A stretch of 64,000 nucleotides of DNA from Clostridium estertheticum (GCF_011065935.2 NZ_JAAMNH020000001.1:3927001-3991000); one strand, 5' to 3'; shown: positions 34,995 to 44,342, counted from the first letter of the stretch. Notes: generated from the sequence alone by a model not told the origin. A program made the numbers and translations.

Positions 34995-36473
34995 ATGAAA
35001 CACTCAAAAGATTTTAATGTGCAGAATGAAAGAAATCTAACAATGCTCGTAGACTTTTATGAATTGACTATGGGAAACGGTTATCTTCATAATAATGTTC
35101 AAGATAAAATTGCCTATTTTGATATGTTTTTTAGGCGTATACCTGACGGCGGCGGATATTGTATTATGGCCGGTGTACAACAATTAATTGAATACCTTTC
35201 AACCTTAAAATTCTCAAATGATGATATATCCTATCTGAAAAGTAAAAATATTTTTTCAGAAAAATTTTTAGATTATTTAAGGGATTTTAAATTTTCTTGT
35301 GATGTATGGGCTGTGCCTGAAGGGTATCCTGTTTTTCCTGGGGAACCCTTAGTTATAGTTAAAGGCCCTGTTATGCAGGCCCAATTTGTTGAAACAATGA
35401 TACTCCTCACAATAAATCATCAAACCTTAATAGCTACTAAAGCAAGTAGAATATGTCGAGCTGCAAAGGATAGACCAGTTATGGAATTTGGTTCTAGACG
35501 TGCTCAAGGCTATGATGGTGCTATATATGGGGCTCGTGCCGCTGTTATTGGTGGTTGTGTTGGTACTGCCTGCACTATTGCTGACGAAATGTTTGGCATT
35601 CCAGCCCTTGGTACTATGGCCCATAGTTGGGTGCAGCTTTTTGATAATGAATACGATGCCTTTAAAGCTTGGGCTGAAACTTACCCTGATAACTGCGTAC
35701 TGCTTATAGATACTTATAATGTACTACTCTCTGGTGTTCCAAATTCTATAAAGGTATTTAATGAGGTGCTTAAACCTATGGGTAAAAGACCTAAAGCAAT
35801 TCGAATTGATAGCGGTGATATTACCTATCTAACCAAAAAAGTTAGAATAATGTTAGATGAGGCTGGATATGAGGATGTAAAAATCACCATTTCCAATTCC
35901 CTTGATGAATTTATTATAAGAGGTGTTTTGGAAAGCGGGGCACAAATTGATAGCTTTGGTGTAGGGGAAAGACTTATTACTGCAAGGTCAGAACCAGTAT
36001 TTGGGGGTGTTTATAAACTTGTAGCTGTTGAAAATGATGGAGAAATAATGCCAAAAATTAAAATTAGTGAGAATGAAGAAAAAATCACTAATCCTGCGTT
36101 TAAAAAATTATATAGAATCTTCGACAAAACAACACACAAGGCCATTGCAGATTTGATTACCTTACACAATGAGGAAATTGATGAAAGTAAACCCCTTGAA
36201 TTATTTAATCCTGTTTATACCTGGAAAAAGAAGAAAATTAAAAATTTCTATATAAAAGAGCTTATGGTTAAAATTTTTGAAAATGGACAGTCTATTTATG
36301 AATCTCCCTCTGTTATGGAAATAAAAGCATTTTCTGCTAACGAAGTGTCTAAATTATGGAGTGAAGTTTTAAGATTTGAAAATCCTCATACGTATTATGT
36401 GGATCTGTCCTCAGATTTATGGAATCTTAAGCAAGGTTTATTAAATTATTATTCAGAGACCTTTGAGGAGTAA
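34995..36473 (+). CDS. pncB: Nicotinate phosphoribosyltransferase
   Basis: 492 residues. Catalyses nicotinate plus PRPP (with ATP) to nicotinate mononucleotide in the NAD salvage path. Recognised from the opening LTMLVDFYELTMGNGYL, YFDMFFRRIPDGGGYCIMAG, EFGSRRAQGYDGAI (phosphoribosyl-binding Arg), GTMAHSWVQLF (phosphorylated His) and the later segment RIDSGDITYL and SNSLDEF. Length fits the clostridial form. AAGGGG precedes ATG 34995. The HesB-like gene follows 45 bases later on the same strand. Confidence 0.95.
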   Translation: MKHSKDFNVQNERNLTMLVDFYELTMGNGYLHNNVQDKIAYFDMFFRRIPDGGGYCIMAGVQQLIEYLSTLKFSNDDISYLKSKNIFSEKFLDYLRDFKFSCDVWAVPEGYPVFPGEPLVIVKGPVMQAQFVETMILLTINHQTLIATKASRICRAAKDRPVMEFGSRRAQGYDGAIYGARAAVIGGCVGTACTIADEMFGIPALGTMAHSWVQLFDNEYDAFKAWAETYPDNCVLLIDTYNVLLSGVPNSIKVFNEVLKPMGKRPKAIRIDSGDITYLTKKVRIMLDEAGYEDVKITISNSLDEFIIRGVLESGAQIDSFGVGERLITARSEPVFGGVYKLVAVENDGEIMPKIKISENEEKITNPAFKKLYRIFDKTTHKAIADLITLHNEEIDESKPLELFNPVYTWKKKKIKNFYIKELMVKIFENGQSIYESPSVMEIKAFSANEVSKLWSEVLRFENPHTYYVDLSSDLWNLKQGLLNYYSETFEE

Positions 36474-36518
36474 CATAAAAAAATTGTTATCTCACCTAAA
36501 GGAATACAAGGAGGAATT

Positions 36519-36878
36519 ATGGAACAAACTTTAAAAATCAAACTTTCCAAAACTGCTCATGACAAGCTTATAGAAATGCTTAAACTCAGCGAAGAATATA
36601 CCAGCGTAAGATTTATATACGCAAGCGGTTGTTGTAAATCTGCAAAAGTTGATATTTACTTAGACAATTTTAAAACCGGAGACATTAAAAATAATATTGA
36701 TGATTTACCAATATTATATGATGAAACTCTTTTGGATAGCATTATAGAACTCACAATAGCGTATACTGATTCTAGATTTTGGATTAAAACAGTTTCCACA
36801 AAAGAGAGTGACACAAATTGTTCTAAGTCCCATAGTGACTCCTGTGGTGGTTGCTCTGGAAATTGTGGTTCACATTAG
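36519..36878 (+). CDS. HesB-like protein (A-type Fe-S domain)
   Basis: 119 residues. The body has the A-type iron-sulphur carrier pattern, TAHDKLIEMLK, then VRFIYASGCCKSAKVDIYLDN and LPILYDETLLDSI, and a Cys-rich tail CGGCSGNCGSH. Classical IscA uses three Cys (one mid-chain, CxC near the end); here the mid-chain has CC and the tail has several. In clostridia this is usually called HesB-like; its role in cluster assembly or Cys/metal trafficking is unproven. Cotranscribed with pncB. Confidence 0.72.
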   Translation: MEQTLKIKLSKTAHDKLIEMLKLSEEYTSVRFIYASGCCKSAKVDIYLDNFKTGDIKNNIDDLPILYDETLLDSIIELTIAYTDSRFWIKTVSTKESDTNCSKSHSDSCGGCSGNCGSH

Positions 36879-36897
36879 TTCTTATTTAACATAATAA

Positions 36898-36938
36898 AGA
36901 AGGAAGCCAATAATCATATGGTTTCCTTCTTTTTTAAA
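36898..36938 (+). terminator. Terminator of the pncB-HesB operon
   Basis: AAGAAGGAAGCC pairs with GGTTTCCTTCTT (one G-U pair), then TTTTTT. Confidence 0.85.
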
Positions 36939-36948
36939 GAACGTTTAA

Positions 36949-37135
36949 AAAAGTATATATTACGTAAACTGCATTCGAACAAGCACTTTTAATTCTTAGA
37001 TGATTTTATGAAAGATACGTTAAGAAAAGTAAATGTTTGAGCGAATAGCGAGTTTTTACTTTTTAGTATCTTTCATAAAATCAGCTTAGAATTACTTAGC
37101 GTAGAGAGTGCAGTTGTAGTAATATATACTTTTTA
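36949..37135. repeat. Dispersed long palindrome, copy A (187 bp)
   Basis: Outer arms AAAAAGTATATATTAC and GTAATATATACTTTTT (36949-36964, 37120-37135). Inner arms 36992-37019 and 37067-37094 pair over 28 bases with two mismatches. The centre carries TTTGAGCG and GCGAGTTTTT. It fills the gap between the HesB terminator and ndk. Related copies are at 48361 and 50343. Confidence 0.8.
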
Positions 37136-37609
37136 TTATACATTTATTATTGGACCATCAATTTTTTGGAACAAATCCACAGTTTTCTTATAACTATCTT
37201 TGCAGGTAAGCTCAGGAAACCAAATGGCAATTTCACGTTCTGCACTCTCAGGGCTATCTGAGGCGTGAACTAAATTATGAGTTTTATCTAGTGTAAATTC
37301 ACCTCTAATGCTTGCCAGTTCTGCTTTTACAGGATCCTTATCTCCATTGATTTTTCTTACTACATCAACGGCTTTTTCACCCATTAAAATCATTGCACAC
37401 ATTTTGCCTTCAGTAACATAATTTATCAATCCTTGAAAATATTCTCTTCCCTCATGTTCTCTATAATGCTCTTTAGCATCGTCCTTGGAGGCAGAAATCA
37501 ATTTTAGCGCCACAATCTCTAGTGATTTCTCTTCATAATGATTAAGAATTTTACCAATAAGTCCTCGTTTTACTCCATCAGGTTTAATTAAAACCAAGGT
37601 TCTTTCCAT
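37136..37609 (-). CDS. ndk: Nucleoside diphosphate kinase
   Basis: 157 residues, slightly longer than the usual 130-150. Transfers phosphate between nucleoside tri- and diphosphates through phospho-His. The motifs LVLIKPDGVKRGL, AEREIAIWFPEL and the catalytic His in NLVHASDSPESA identify it. ATG 37609 follows AAGTGAGT. The stop codon adjoins the palindrome at 37135. Confidence 0.96.
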   Translation of the reverse strand: MERTLVLIKPDGVKRGLIGKILNHYEEKSLEIVALKLISASKDDAKEHYREHEGREYFQGLINYVTEGKMCAMILMGEKAVDVVRKINGDKDPVKAELASIRGEFTLDKTHNLVHASDSPESAEREIAIWFPELTCKDSYKKTVDLFQKIDGPIINV

Positions 37610-37695
37610 TTAAACTCACTTCCCTGTTTTGTATTAGCTATAAACTAAATTATATCCTATTTTTAGAAATAATACACATACACCTATAAACAATC

Positions 37696-37911
37696 CTATG
37701 AATATTTTTCTTTATACAACATTCTTAATGGGGAGTTCTTATCCTCATTAAATAAATCATAGTCTGAAATATTCTTAATAGTAAAGGGTTTGAAATTTTT
37801 CAAATCAAGAAATGGGCATTTCCCTCCATTATCCGCCCATTTATAGAAAGCACACTCCTTAAAACAGTCTACATCTTCTTCCATAGTTGTTAGAAAAGGA
37901 CACTGTAACAT
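37696..37911 (-). CDS. Small Cys-containing protein (71 residues), unknown function
   Basis: Cys at 4, 16, 20 and 32 (MLQCPF, DCFKECAFYKW, KCPFLD), an arrangement that could bind a metal or cluster. No membrane segment. Not recognised. It is the only gene behind a promoter with two palindromic operator-like sites, so it may be tightly regulated. Confidence 0.6.
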   Translation of the reverse strand: MLQCPFLTTMEEDVDCFKECAFYKWADNGGKCPFLDLKNFKPFTIKNISDYDLFNEDKNSPLRMLYKEKYS

Positions 37912-37935
37912 TTTAACACCCCACTCCCATAATTT

Positions 37936-37972
37936 GTTACTCTAGCAACATTGTTACCGTGGTAACATTATA
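37936..37972 (-). promoter_or_regulatory. Promoter with two GTTAC-N4-GTAAC-type operators
   Basis: Minus-strand -10 TATAAT (37967-37972) with a TTCAAT-like -35 17 bases upstream. Immediately downstream lies TGTTACC-AC-GGTAACA (37952-37967) and then GTTGC-TAGA-GTAAC (37936-37949), placed where a repressor would cover the transcription start. Confidence 0.55.
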
Positions 37973-38044
37973 AGACATTTCAACAATAAATTGAAGTGTT
38001 TTTTAAAAAAATTCATAATAATAATACAATTGATAAATATAGAC

Positions 38045-38728
38045 CTAATTATTTATAGCATCCTCTAAATACTTCCACTCAACAACATCACCAGACTTTA
38101 ATTTATAAGCTCCACAACTTACTCCTGGTTTAGAACCATTTACGTAATAACACCAGCCACTTAAAGGCCCCTTACCTCTGGCTTTAAGATTATTTATCAT
38201 TGTCAAATAAACTGTTTCACCTCTCCCTGATACACTATAACTTATACCTCTATTGTCTAGTTCACTTAATGTGATCTCACCTACAGTTTTATTCTCAGTA
38301 CTTACATTTATAGATAAAATTATCTTACCAGAGATATAATCTTTAATTACCAAATTAGGTTGCTTTTTAGGTTCAGGACTCTTTGCTCCTGCCTCTTTAG
38401 GTATCACCTTTGGAACAACTACATTTTCAGTACTTCTCGGTTTTGTTTGTGTTGTCTTTTCCTCTGTTTTATTAACTGTTGCATTTTTTACCACTGCTTC
38501 TGATTTGTTTTGGACACTTGTCTTTGCAGGTGCCTCCACAATTATTGGTTTTACATCCGGTTTATCATTTTCTTTAACATTAACTGCTGTTGAGGCTTGA
38601 TTGTTAGCTTTTTGCACTACTGAACCACTTTTATTATAAAGGTACTTATTTTGCACAATTTTAGAAATACTTAATAAGCCTAAACTTACGAAGATAACTA
38701 CAGCTATAAGTATTATTTTCTTTTTCAT
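38045..38728 (-). CDS. Membrane-anchored DUF4430 protein
   Basis: 227 residues: N-terminal membrane helix (about 4-22), a Lys/Thr/Pro-rich linker (about 35-130), and a C-terminal DUF4430 domain (about 135-225: IILSINVS, TVGEITLSELDNRG, GPLSGWCYYVNGSKPG, YKLKSGDVVEWKYLE). DUF4430 is the fold of the beta domain of intrinsic factor and transcobalamin, which closes over cobalamin. Last gene of the operon behind the cobalamin riboswitch, so it is likely a corrinoid-binding accessory. No sortase motif; it is held by the helix. Confidence 0.78.
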   Translation of the reverse strand: MKKKIILIAVVIFVSLGLLSISKIVQNKYLYNKSGSVVQKANNQASTAVNVKENDKPDVKPIIVEAPAKTSVQNKSEAVVKNATVNKTEEKTTQTKPRSTENVVVPKVIPKEAGAKSPEPKKQPNLVIKDYISGKIILSINVSTENKTVGEITLSELDNRGISYSVSGRGETVYLTMINNLKARGKGPLSGWCYYVNGSKPGVSCGAYKLKSGDVVEWKYLEDAINN

Positions 38729-38777
38729 TGATATTCCTCTTTTCTATTGTGACGTCAAAGGGATTTTATTGTAAATA

Positions 38778-40631
38778 TTATTTTTCACTTCTAACCACTC
38801 TTGTGTACAAAGCTCCTAGGGTCATAAACAACATCCCTAAAATTATTAGCAAGTTAGTATCAACAAATGTTCCAGTTGCAGGTAATTTATCAATTCCTAC
38901 CTCATTTACACTTTTAACTGCATTTTTATTTTTAACTTCATTATTGCCTTTAACCGCATCACTACTTTTAGTATTTGATAGAGCAAAAATCGGCAAATTC
39001 TTCGAGTTAATATTACTAGAATAAAAATCATATTTCCCAGAAGTTTTATATTCACTAAGAGCTATTAGTGCACGGAGACTCTCTTCTGTAGATGTATAGT
39101 TTGATGAACCATCTTCTAATAAATGCTTAAATCCTCCGTCCGCAGCTTTAAAAGATAATAAGGCTGATACTAAATCACCTTTGGCTTTAGTGAATGTTTC
39201 TCCCTCTGGATTTATTCCTACAGAAGTAAGTCCTAATATAACAAAAGCTGTAGTTTCACTAGCTAAACCATATTGGCTGACGCTGTATCCACTTTGGTTT
39301 TGTAATGTAGACATTGTTTTAACTGCAGCATCAATAGAATCTTTGACTTCAGCTTTTGTATTGTAAAATTCTGATAGGGCATTTATAGCAGCCCCTGTCA
39401 TATCTGGGTCTACTTTTTCGCCGTAATATGTCCATCCTACTATTTTATTTCCGCCTGCTTCATAGCTCAACTTAGATTTCAATATAATACTGGCCATTTT
39501 TTCCTTAGTCACTTTATAATTCTCTTTTATGTTTGCATAATTATAAGCAAAGATTCCAAACACAGCATCATTAATTAAAAATGTGTCCGCATCTCTATTA
39601 AACAATTCAGATACCAAATCGTATCCTTGAACATTATAAGGTGTAAACCCTGCAGCAGTGATACCCATAATTAATTTTTCTAGATCTGTATTACTTATAT
39701 CTTTTACTCCAGTAGCCTTAATATCTTCAATACTTTGTTTTAAGAAACTAGTGTCTACCTTTTTTCCTAGCTTATTTAAACTCATAGCAGACCAAGTATT
39801 AAGTCCCTTTGCTGTAACATTTGACGCAGAGCTCGCAATTGCTTCAGAAATAGCTTTTGAATTTTTAGTATTATCTACATTTCCAGTTCCACTGTTCCCA
39901 TTACCATTGCTACCTGAAGTTGCATCCTCTCCTATAATAAATTTTATTTCATCATAAACTACTTTTGGACATCCATCTGTTTTAAAATCATTTAGTTTAA
40001 GAATATGGGTTCCACTTTTCAGTCCTTCTTTAACGGTGATTTTATTATTAACGACTTGCACCTGATCACCATCAATCTCTGCCTTTATACCATTAATAGG
40101 CTGAATTACTGGTTTTCCAGTTGTATAATCAGTATACATATTATTTAAACTTATAGTAAGTTCCGCATTTGCATCTTTTGTGGAATATTCTATTTTATTT
40201 GAAGAAAGCGTTCCCATATCACCATAATAGAAAATAAGTTTATCCCCATTTTCTAATTTGGCAGCATCAATGCCTGTATTTATATCTTCATAATTATTAT
40301 TTCTATTAATTGCATAAGACCATCCATCATATCCACCAAATTTACCACCCTTTACTCCATTAACTTCTGAAATAAATTTTCCGTACTTTCCATCTGTGGC
40401 AACCATAGGTATATTATTCAAATCTAAAACCTCTTTTAAAGCTTCAAACCCATTTGTTTTACTTGATTTTCCTGTTGTAATTACTTTATCAAAACTTTGA
40501 ACCTGCACTGAAACCTCAAAATTACTTTCTACTCCAAAAGCCATGGTGCCAGCTCCTGTGAAAATTTGACCTATAACAAATAATAATACCAACGCCATGG
40601 TGTAAACCTTATTTTTCATTGTTTTTCTCAT
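38778..40631 (-). CDS. Cell-wall-anchored DUF4430 plus alpha/alpha-toroid protein
   Basis: 617 residues. Signal peptide (about 1-31), a DUF4430 domain (about 35-145, with GGYDGWSYAINRN and ENGDKLIFYYGD), a beta-rich Ig-like linker, and an alpha/alpha-toroid of prenyltransferase/terpenoid-cyclase type (about 250-555, with repeats such as GYSVSQYGLASETTAFVILG and SYTSTEESLRALIALSEYK). The C-terminus is KLPATG, a hydrophobic helix and RVVRSEK, a sortase motif. Human intrinsic factor and transcobalamin pair an alpha/alpha-barrel with a DUF4430-type domain, in the reverse order. With the upstream riboswitch, this suggests surface corrinoid capture. Function is inferred. Confidence 0.82.
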   Translation of the reverse strand: MRKTMKNKVYTMALVLLFVIGQIFTGAGTMAFGVESNFEVSVQVQSFDKVITTGKSSKTNGFEALKEVLDLNNIPMVATDGKYGKFISEVNGVKGGKFGGYDGWSYAINRNNNYEDINTGIDAAKLENGDKLIFYYGDMGTLSSNKIEYSTKDANAELTISLNNMYTDYTTGKPVIQPINGIKAEIDGDQVQVVNNKITVKEGLKSGTHILKLNDFKTDGCPKVVYDEIKFIIGEDATSGSNGNGNSGTGNVDNTKNSKAISEAIASSASNVTAKGLNTWSAMSLNKLGKKVDTSFLKQSIEDIKATGVKDISNTDLEKLIMGITAAGFTPYNVQGYDLVSELFNRDADTFLINDAVFGIFAYNYANIKENYKVTKEKMASIILKSKLSYEAGGNKIVGWTYYGEKVDPDMTGAAINALSEFYNTKAEVKDSIDAAVKTMSTLQNQSGYSVSQYGLASETTAFVILGLTSVGINPEGETFTKAKGDLVSALLSFKAADGGFKHLLEDGSSNYTSTEESLRALIALSEYKTSGKYDFYSSNINSKNLPIFALSNTKSSDAVKGNNEVKNKNAVKSVNEVGIDKLPATGTFVDTNLLIILGMLFMTLGALYTRVVRSEK

Positions 40632-40665
40632 TATTTTTTCCCCCTCGAATTTTTTATCTATAGCT

Positions 40666-41364
40666 TTACTTTTTAATGTTTTTAATATAAGTAATGTCTA
40701 ATTTACTTTTAAATCTTGTTAATACCTTGTAAAAGCTTTCATAGAAAATCATGGTAAAAATGAAATTTCCCACCGCATGCATTACATCAGCTGTAATGCT
40801 GGTTAAATATATGGTAAAAATGCCTTTTATACTAATTGGATCTAAAATTACAAGCACAGACCATAGATTCATTATCCAATCAAACAAAAAACCATATAGA
40901 AAACATATAATTGCAAATTTTTCTACAGAAAGTTTTTTGCTACTTTTACCTATTAACCCTGATATGGCACCAACGATACCCCAGGCTAGCATTTGCCAAG
41001 GGGTGTAAGGTCCTTGGCCAAGGAAAATATTTGAAATAAACGCTGCTGTACTTCCAACTAAAAACCCCTCATAAACCCCAAAAACTAATCCAGATAAGGC
41101 TACTAGAAAGGTTGTTGGCTGCACATTCATTATAGCTGCAAAGGGAATTCTACTAACTGCTGCAAATACGCTTAAGGTAGCTATAACTGCTATTTCTTTA
41201 GTACCCATAGAACTTTTTTCAAAATAAAAATAGCTTAAAAAAATTATTAAAAACACAGCCGCAGTTACACTTAAAGACATATTAATATAATGATCGAATT
41301 TAATACCTAGTGCTATTAATACCACTGGAATTAAAAATGTAAAATACATTGTAATTTTCTTCAT
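40666..41364 (-). CDS. ECF transporter S component (probably corrinoid)
   Basis: 232 residues with six hydrophobic helices. AVSRIPFAAIMNVQPTTFLVAL and the following GLVFGVYEGFLVGSTAAFISN mark it as an ECF substrate-binding S component. The ATG shares one base with the stop of the double ATPase (TAATG), so they are coupled. Its substrate is inferred to be cobalamin or a precursor, from the riboswitch and DUF4430 partners, not from sequence alone. Lysine-rich C-terminus on the inner face. Confidence 0.82.
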   Translation of the reverse strand: MKKITMYFTFLIPVVLIALGIKFDHYINMSLSVTAAVFLIIFLSYFYFEKSSMGTKEIAVIATLSVFAAVSRIPFAAIMNVQPTTFLVALSGLVFGVYEGFLVGSTAAFISNIFLGQGPYTPWQMLAWGIVGAISGLIGKSSKKLSVEKFAIICFLYGFLFDWIMNLWSVLVILDPISIKGIFTIYLTSITADVMHAVGNFIFTMIFYESFYKVLTRFKSKLDITYIKNIKK

Positions 41365-43115
41365 TATTTCACCTTCAAATTTTTATTATTTAAAGGTGTC
41401 ATTAATTTATTTAAGGGTGCTAAACTTTTACTTGCTATAAAGTCTTTTAAAGTAAAAATACTTGTATTCCTATTTCTAAAAATCTTATTAATGGTGGTGG
41501 TATAATAAATTCCACTGCCAAGAACCTCTTCCCTATTTCCATCTCCTACTATTTCACCATTAAACATCAATAAAAATCTACTGCAAAATTCTGATGCAAA
41601 ATCCACATCATGAGTTATAAGTATTATAGAAGTACCATTCTTATTCAATTGTAGTAAGATTTCACCAAGCATTTTTTTTACTTTTCCATCTAACCCCCTA
41701 GTGGGCTCATCTAAAAGTAGAATCTTTGGCTTTAGTACCAAAATTGATGCTATGGCAACTCTCTGAATCTCGCCACCACTAAGATCCCTTGGGTTCTTAT
41801 CCATTAATTTATAAATATCTAAAGCCTTTAGTGTTTCCTCTATAACCCCATTATCTTTGATGTTGTAATTATCTAAAGTAAACTTTAATTCTTCGTAAAC
41901 TGTTTCTTTTGATATATAATCATTAGGATTTTGGGAAACATACCCTATAATCTTAGCTATATCCTTAATTTTAAGTTTTTTAATCTCTTTATACTCTCCG
42001 CTAAAACTCATAATGTTGTTTTTAGATAATTTTTTGCTATCCTCCCCCCATGCAAAAGATTTTTTTAACACTTTAATGCTACCACTATAGTTAATTAGTC
42101 CCATAAGTGATTTTAAAAAAGTGCTTTTTCCCCCACCATTAGCACCCAAAATACTAATAAATTCACCTTGTTTTATACTAAGGTTTAAATCTTTAATAGC
42201 TAAAATATCCTCATATTTACAGCATAAATTTTCAATTTTTATAATTTCTTCCTTACTAGATAAGACTTTTTCTAACAATGGAGTTTTATATTCATCTGTA
42301 GATGCTTCAATAGTCCTTCTTATGTCTTTTAAACCACAAGGCATATTAACAATGTCTAAGGCTTTGGATATCTTTAAATAACTGGGCAAAAAGTCCTGTA
42401 GTGCATCATTCTCTTGGTTATAAAACTCTTGTTTATTTCCTAAAAAAGCTATTTTACCTTTAGATAATACAAGAATCTCATCTGCAATATCAAACCATTT
42501 ATGAATTCTCTGCTCAATGATAATAATAGTAATACCTAGCTCGTCGTTTATTTTTTTTATAAGTGCAATAACGTCCTCCGCAGCAGCTGGATCCAATTGT
42601 GAGGTAGGCTCGTCTAAAATGATACAATTTGGTAAATATACCATTGCAGAGGTTATTGCCACTCTTTGCTTTTGTCCACCAGATAAAGTGTTAATTTCTC
42701 TATTGGCTATATCTAATATATTAGAAAACTCCATGGCTTCCCAAATTCTTCTCTTGATTTCTGAACTCTCTACGCCCACGTTTTCTAGTCCAAAAGCAAT
42801 CTCCCTATCTACCTTGTTCATTATTAACTGACTTTCCGGATCTTGAAAAACCATAGTTACTTCACGGGACCTTTTATTATGCTCCATTTCTATTATGCCT
42901 TGGCCGTTTATGTCTACACTACCTTGTATAGTGCCTCCATAAAAATTTGGTACAGCTCCTGAAATACATTTAGCTAAAGTAGATTTACCTGAGCCTGATT
43001 CTCCTACAACAAATAAAATCTTCCCTTTATCTAATTGTAAATTTATATCTCGTAATACAGGTTTCTGATCCTTTGGATAGTAGTAGGTTAATTGTTTAAT
43101 TTCTATGTATGACAT
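41364..43115 (-). CDS. Fused double ECF ATPase (EcfA1-EcfA2)
   Basis: 583 residues with two ABC ATPase domains in one chain. First: Walker A VGESGSGKSTLAKC, signature LSGGQKQRVAI, Walker B CIILDEPTSQLD. Second (from about 300): Walker A LGANGGGKSTFLKS, signature LSGGEIQRVAI, Walker B ILLLDEPTRGLD. Typical ECF systems use two separate ATPases. It powers transport with EcfT. ATG 43115 overlaps the ecfT end by 20 bases. Confidence 0.93.
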   Translation of the reverse strand: MSYIEIKQLTYYYPKDQKPVLRDINLQLDKGKILFVVGESGSGKSTLAKCISGAVPNFYGGTIQGSVDINGQGIIEMEHNKRSREVTMVFQDPESQLIMNKVDREIAFGLENVGVESSEIKRRIWEAMEFSNILDIANREINTLSGGQKQRVAITSAMVYLPNCIILDEPTSQLDPAAAEDVIALIKKINDELGITIIIIEQRIHKWFDIADEILVLSKGKIAFLGNKQEFYNQENDALQDFLPSYLKISKALDIVNMPCGLKDIRRTIEASTDEYKTPLLEKVLSSKEEIIKIENLCCKYEDILAIKDLNLSIKQGEFISILGANGGGKSTFLKSLMGLINYSGSIKVLKKSFAWGEDSKKLSKNNIMSFSGEYKEIKKLKIKDIAKIIGYVSQNPNDYISKETVYEELKFTLDNYNIKDNGVIEETLKALDIYKLMDKNPRDLSGGEIQRVAIASILVLKPKILLLDEPTRGLDGKVKKMLGEILLQLNKNGTSIILITHDVDFASEFCSRFLLMFNGEIVGDGNREEVLGSGIYYTTTINKIFRNRNTSIFTLKDFIASKSLAPLNKLMTPLNNKNLKVK

Positions 43116-43989
43116 TTGATTTTCTCCCTATAGCATTATTTTTTAGTACCTCAATTAGCATAGTTGCTATTATAATTAGTAAAATTATAACACCTAAAAT
43201 CCAGTAATTAATAAGTTGTGAAAAACTAACCTTCATATATATATCAAAGTTATCTATACCCCTTATATTTAATATTAAATAGAAAAGCAATGTGACTATG
43301 CTTGCTCCAATTAATAAATAATCTTTTATTTGGAGTTTAGGCTTATCATATACACTTCTTTCTCCACTTAAAAATCCTCTCACATAAGCTGCTTCCCCTA
43401 TATCAAAAGCTCCTTCTAGAGAATCTTCTAATAAAACTGATAGCACTGGTATATTACTTTTGATTCTTTGTTTAAGCTTTTTGCTTTCAAAATCTACACC
43501 CCGTATGCTATATACTTCTTTTAAGTTTACAATTCTATTTTTCATATTAGGGAATATTTTTAGACTAATCATTATTGTTAATGTAGATTTTGGTATCTTA
43601 GAAGAAAAATATGAGGCAGCCACGTCAGAATCTATAATTATTCCAGCTACTGCAAACAAATAAATTACCACTAAAAGTTTAAAGGACAATATAACCCCAT
43701 AAAGCAATGCCTCCAGTGTGAATTTTTCTCCAAAAAGATAAAAGAGAGTAGTATTTCCCTGTGCCACAAAAATCATATTAACTACTATAGCTAAAATGGA
43801 AAATGGAACAAAATATCTAAATCCATTTTTAAGCTTTTCTATATTTCCGCTATAAACCAAAGTAAAGGCACAAAACATAAAAATTAATAGTAGCAAAATC
43901 GGATTTTTACACAAAAAGGTTATTATAAGCAAATTTATACCTATTAAAGCCGCTGTTATAACATGAATTTTACTGTTTTTATTTTGCAT
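43096..43989 (-). CDS. ecfT: ECF transporter transmembrane protein EcfT
   Basis: 297 residues. Several hydrophobic helices plus the two cytoplasmic coupling motifs: SIRGVDF and AAYVRGFLSGER (the Ala/Arg/Gly ARG-type boxes that dock on the ATPases). First gene of the operon, 55 bases after the riboswitch terminator; GGAGGGAC lies before ATG 43989. Confidence 0.9.
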   Translation of the reverse strand: MQNKNSKIHVITAALIGINLLIITFLCKNPILLLLIFMFCAFTLVYSGNIEKLKNGFRYFVPFSILAIVVNMIFVAQGNTTLFYLFGEKFTLEALLYGVILSFKLLVVIYLFAVAGIIIDSDVAASYFSSKIPKSTLTIMISLKIFPNMKNRIVNLKEVYSIRGVDFESKKLKQRIKSNIPVLSVLLEDSLEGAFDIGEAAYVRGFLSGERSVYDKPKLQIKDYLLIGASIVTLLFYLILNIRGIDNFDIYMKVSFSQLINYWILGVIILLIIIATMLIEVLKNNAIGRKSNVIHRN

Positions 43990-44044
43990 AGTCCCTCCAT
44001 TAAATCTACTTATACATGTGTTGCTCTTCCTTCTAAAATGACGT

Positions 44045-44272
44045 TAAAAAAACCGAACTTAAAAAGTTCGGTAAAGGTCTATAAAATATAACCCTTTACC
44101 TTCCCTCCGAAGGTATCGTATTCATTATAATTACAAAAGATATCCTGGCTTTCATTTCATCCTAAGGGTACCCTTCCCTAACGTTTTTAATAGCGTCAAG
44201 TGGTATTGTACCCGTCGTCCATGATTACAGTAGCGGGGGCTGCTGTGGCATTAAACCACATTCCCTCTTATA
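44045..44272 (-). promoter_or_regulatory. Cobalamin riboswitch with intrinsic terminator
   Basis: Read on the minus strand: GGGAATGTGG near 44265, then GCCACAGCAGCCCCCGCTACTG (44228-44249, the characteristic P/J core), and the B12 box AGCCAGGATA (44141-44150). A hairpin CCGAACTT/AAGTTCGG (44052-44072) followed by a T-tract (44046-44052) is the terminator. The overlapping GGTAAAGG/CCTTTACC pair (44070-44100) shares bases with it and can act as the antiterminator. It precedes ecfT, so cobalamin should shut down the uptake operon. Confidence 0.9.
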
Positions 44273-44342
44273 ATTAATTTTTATTAAATTGTTCTTATAA
44301 TATATATTATATTTCTTTTATTTGTAATAGTCTACATTTTTG

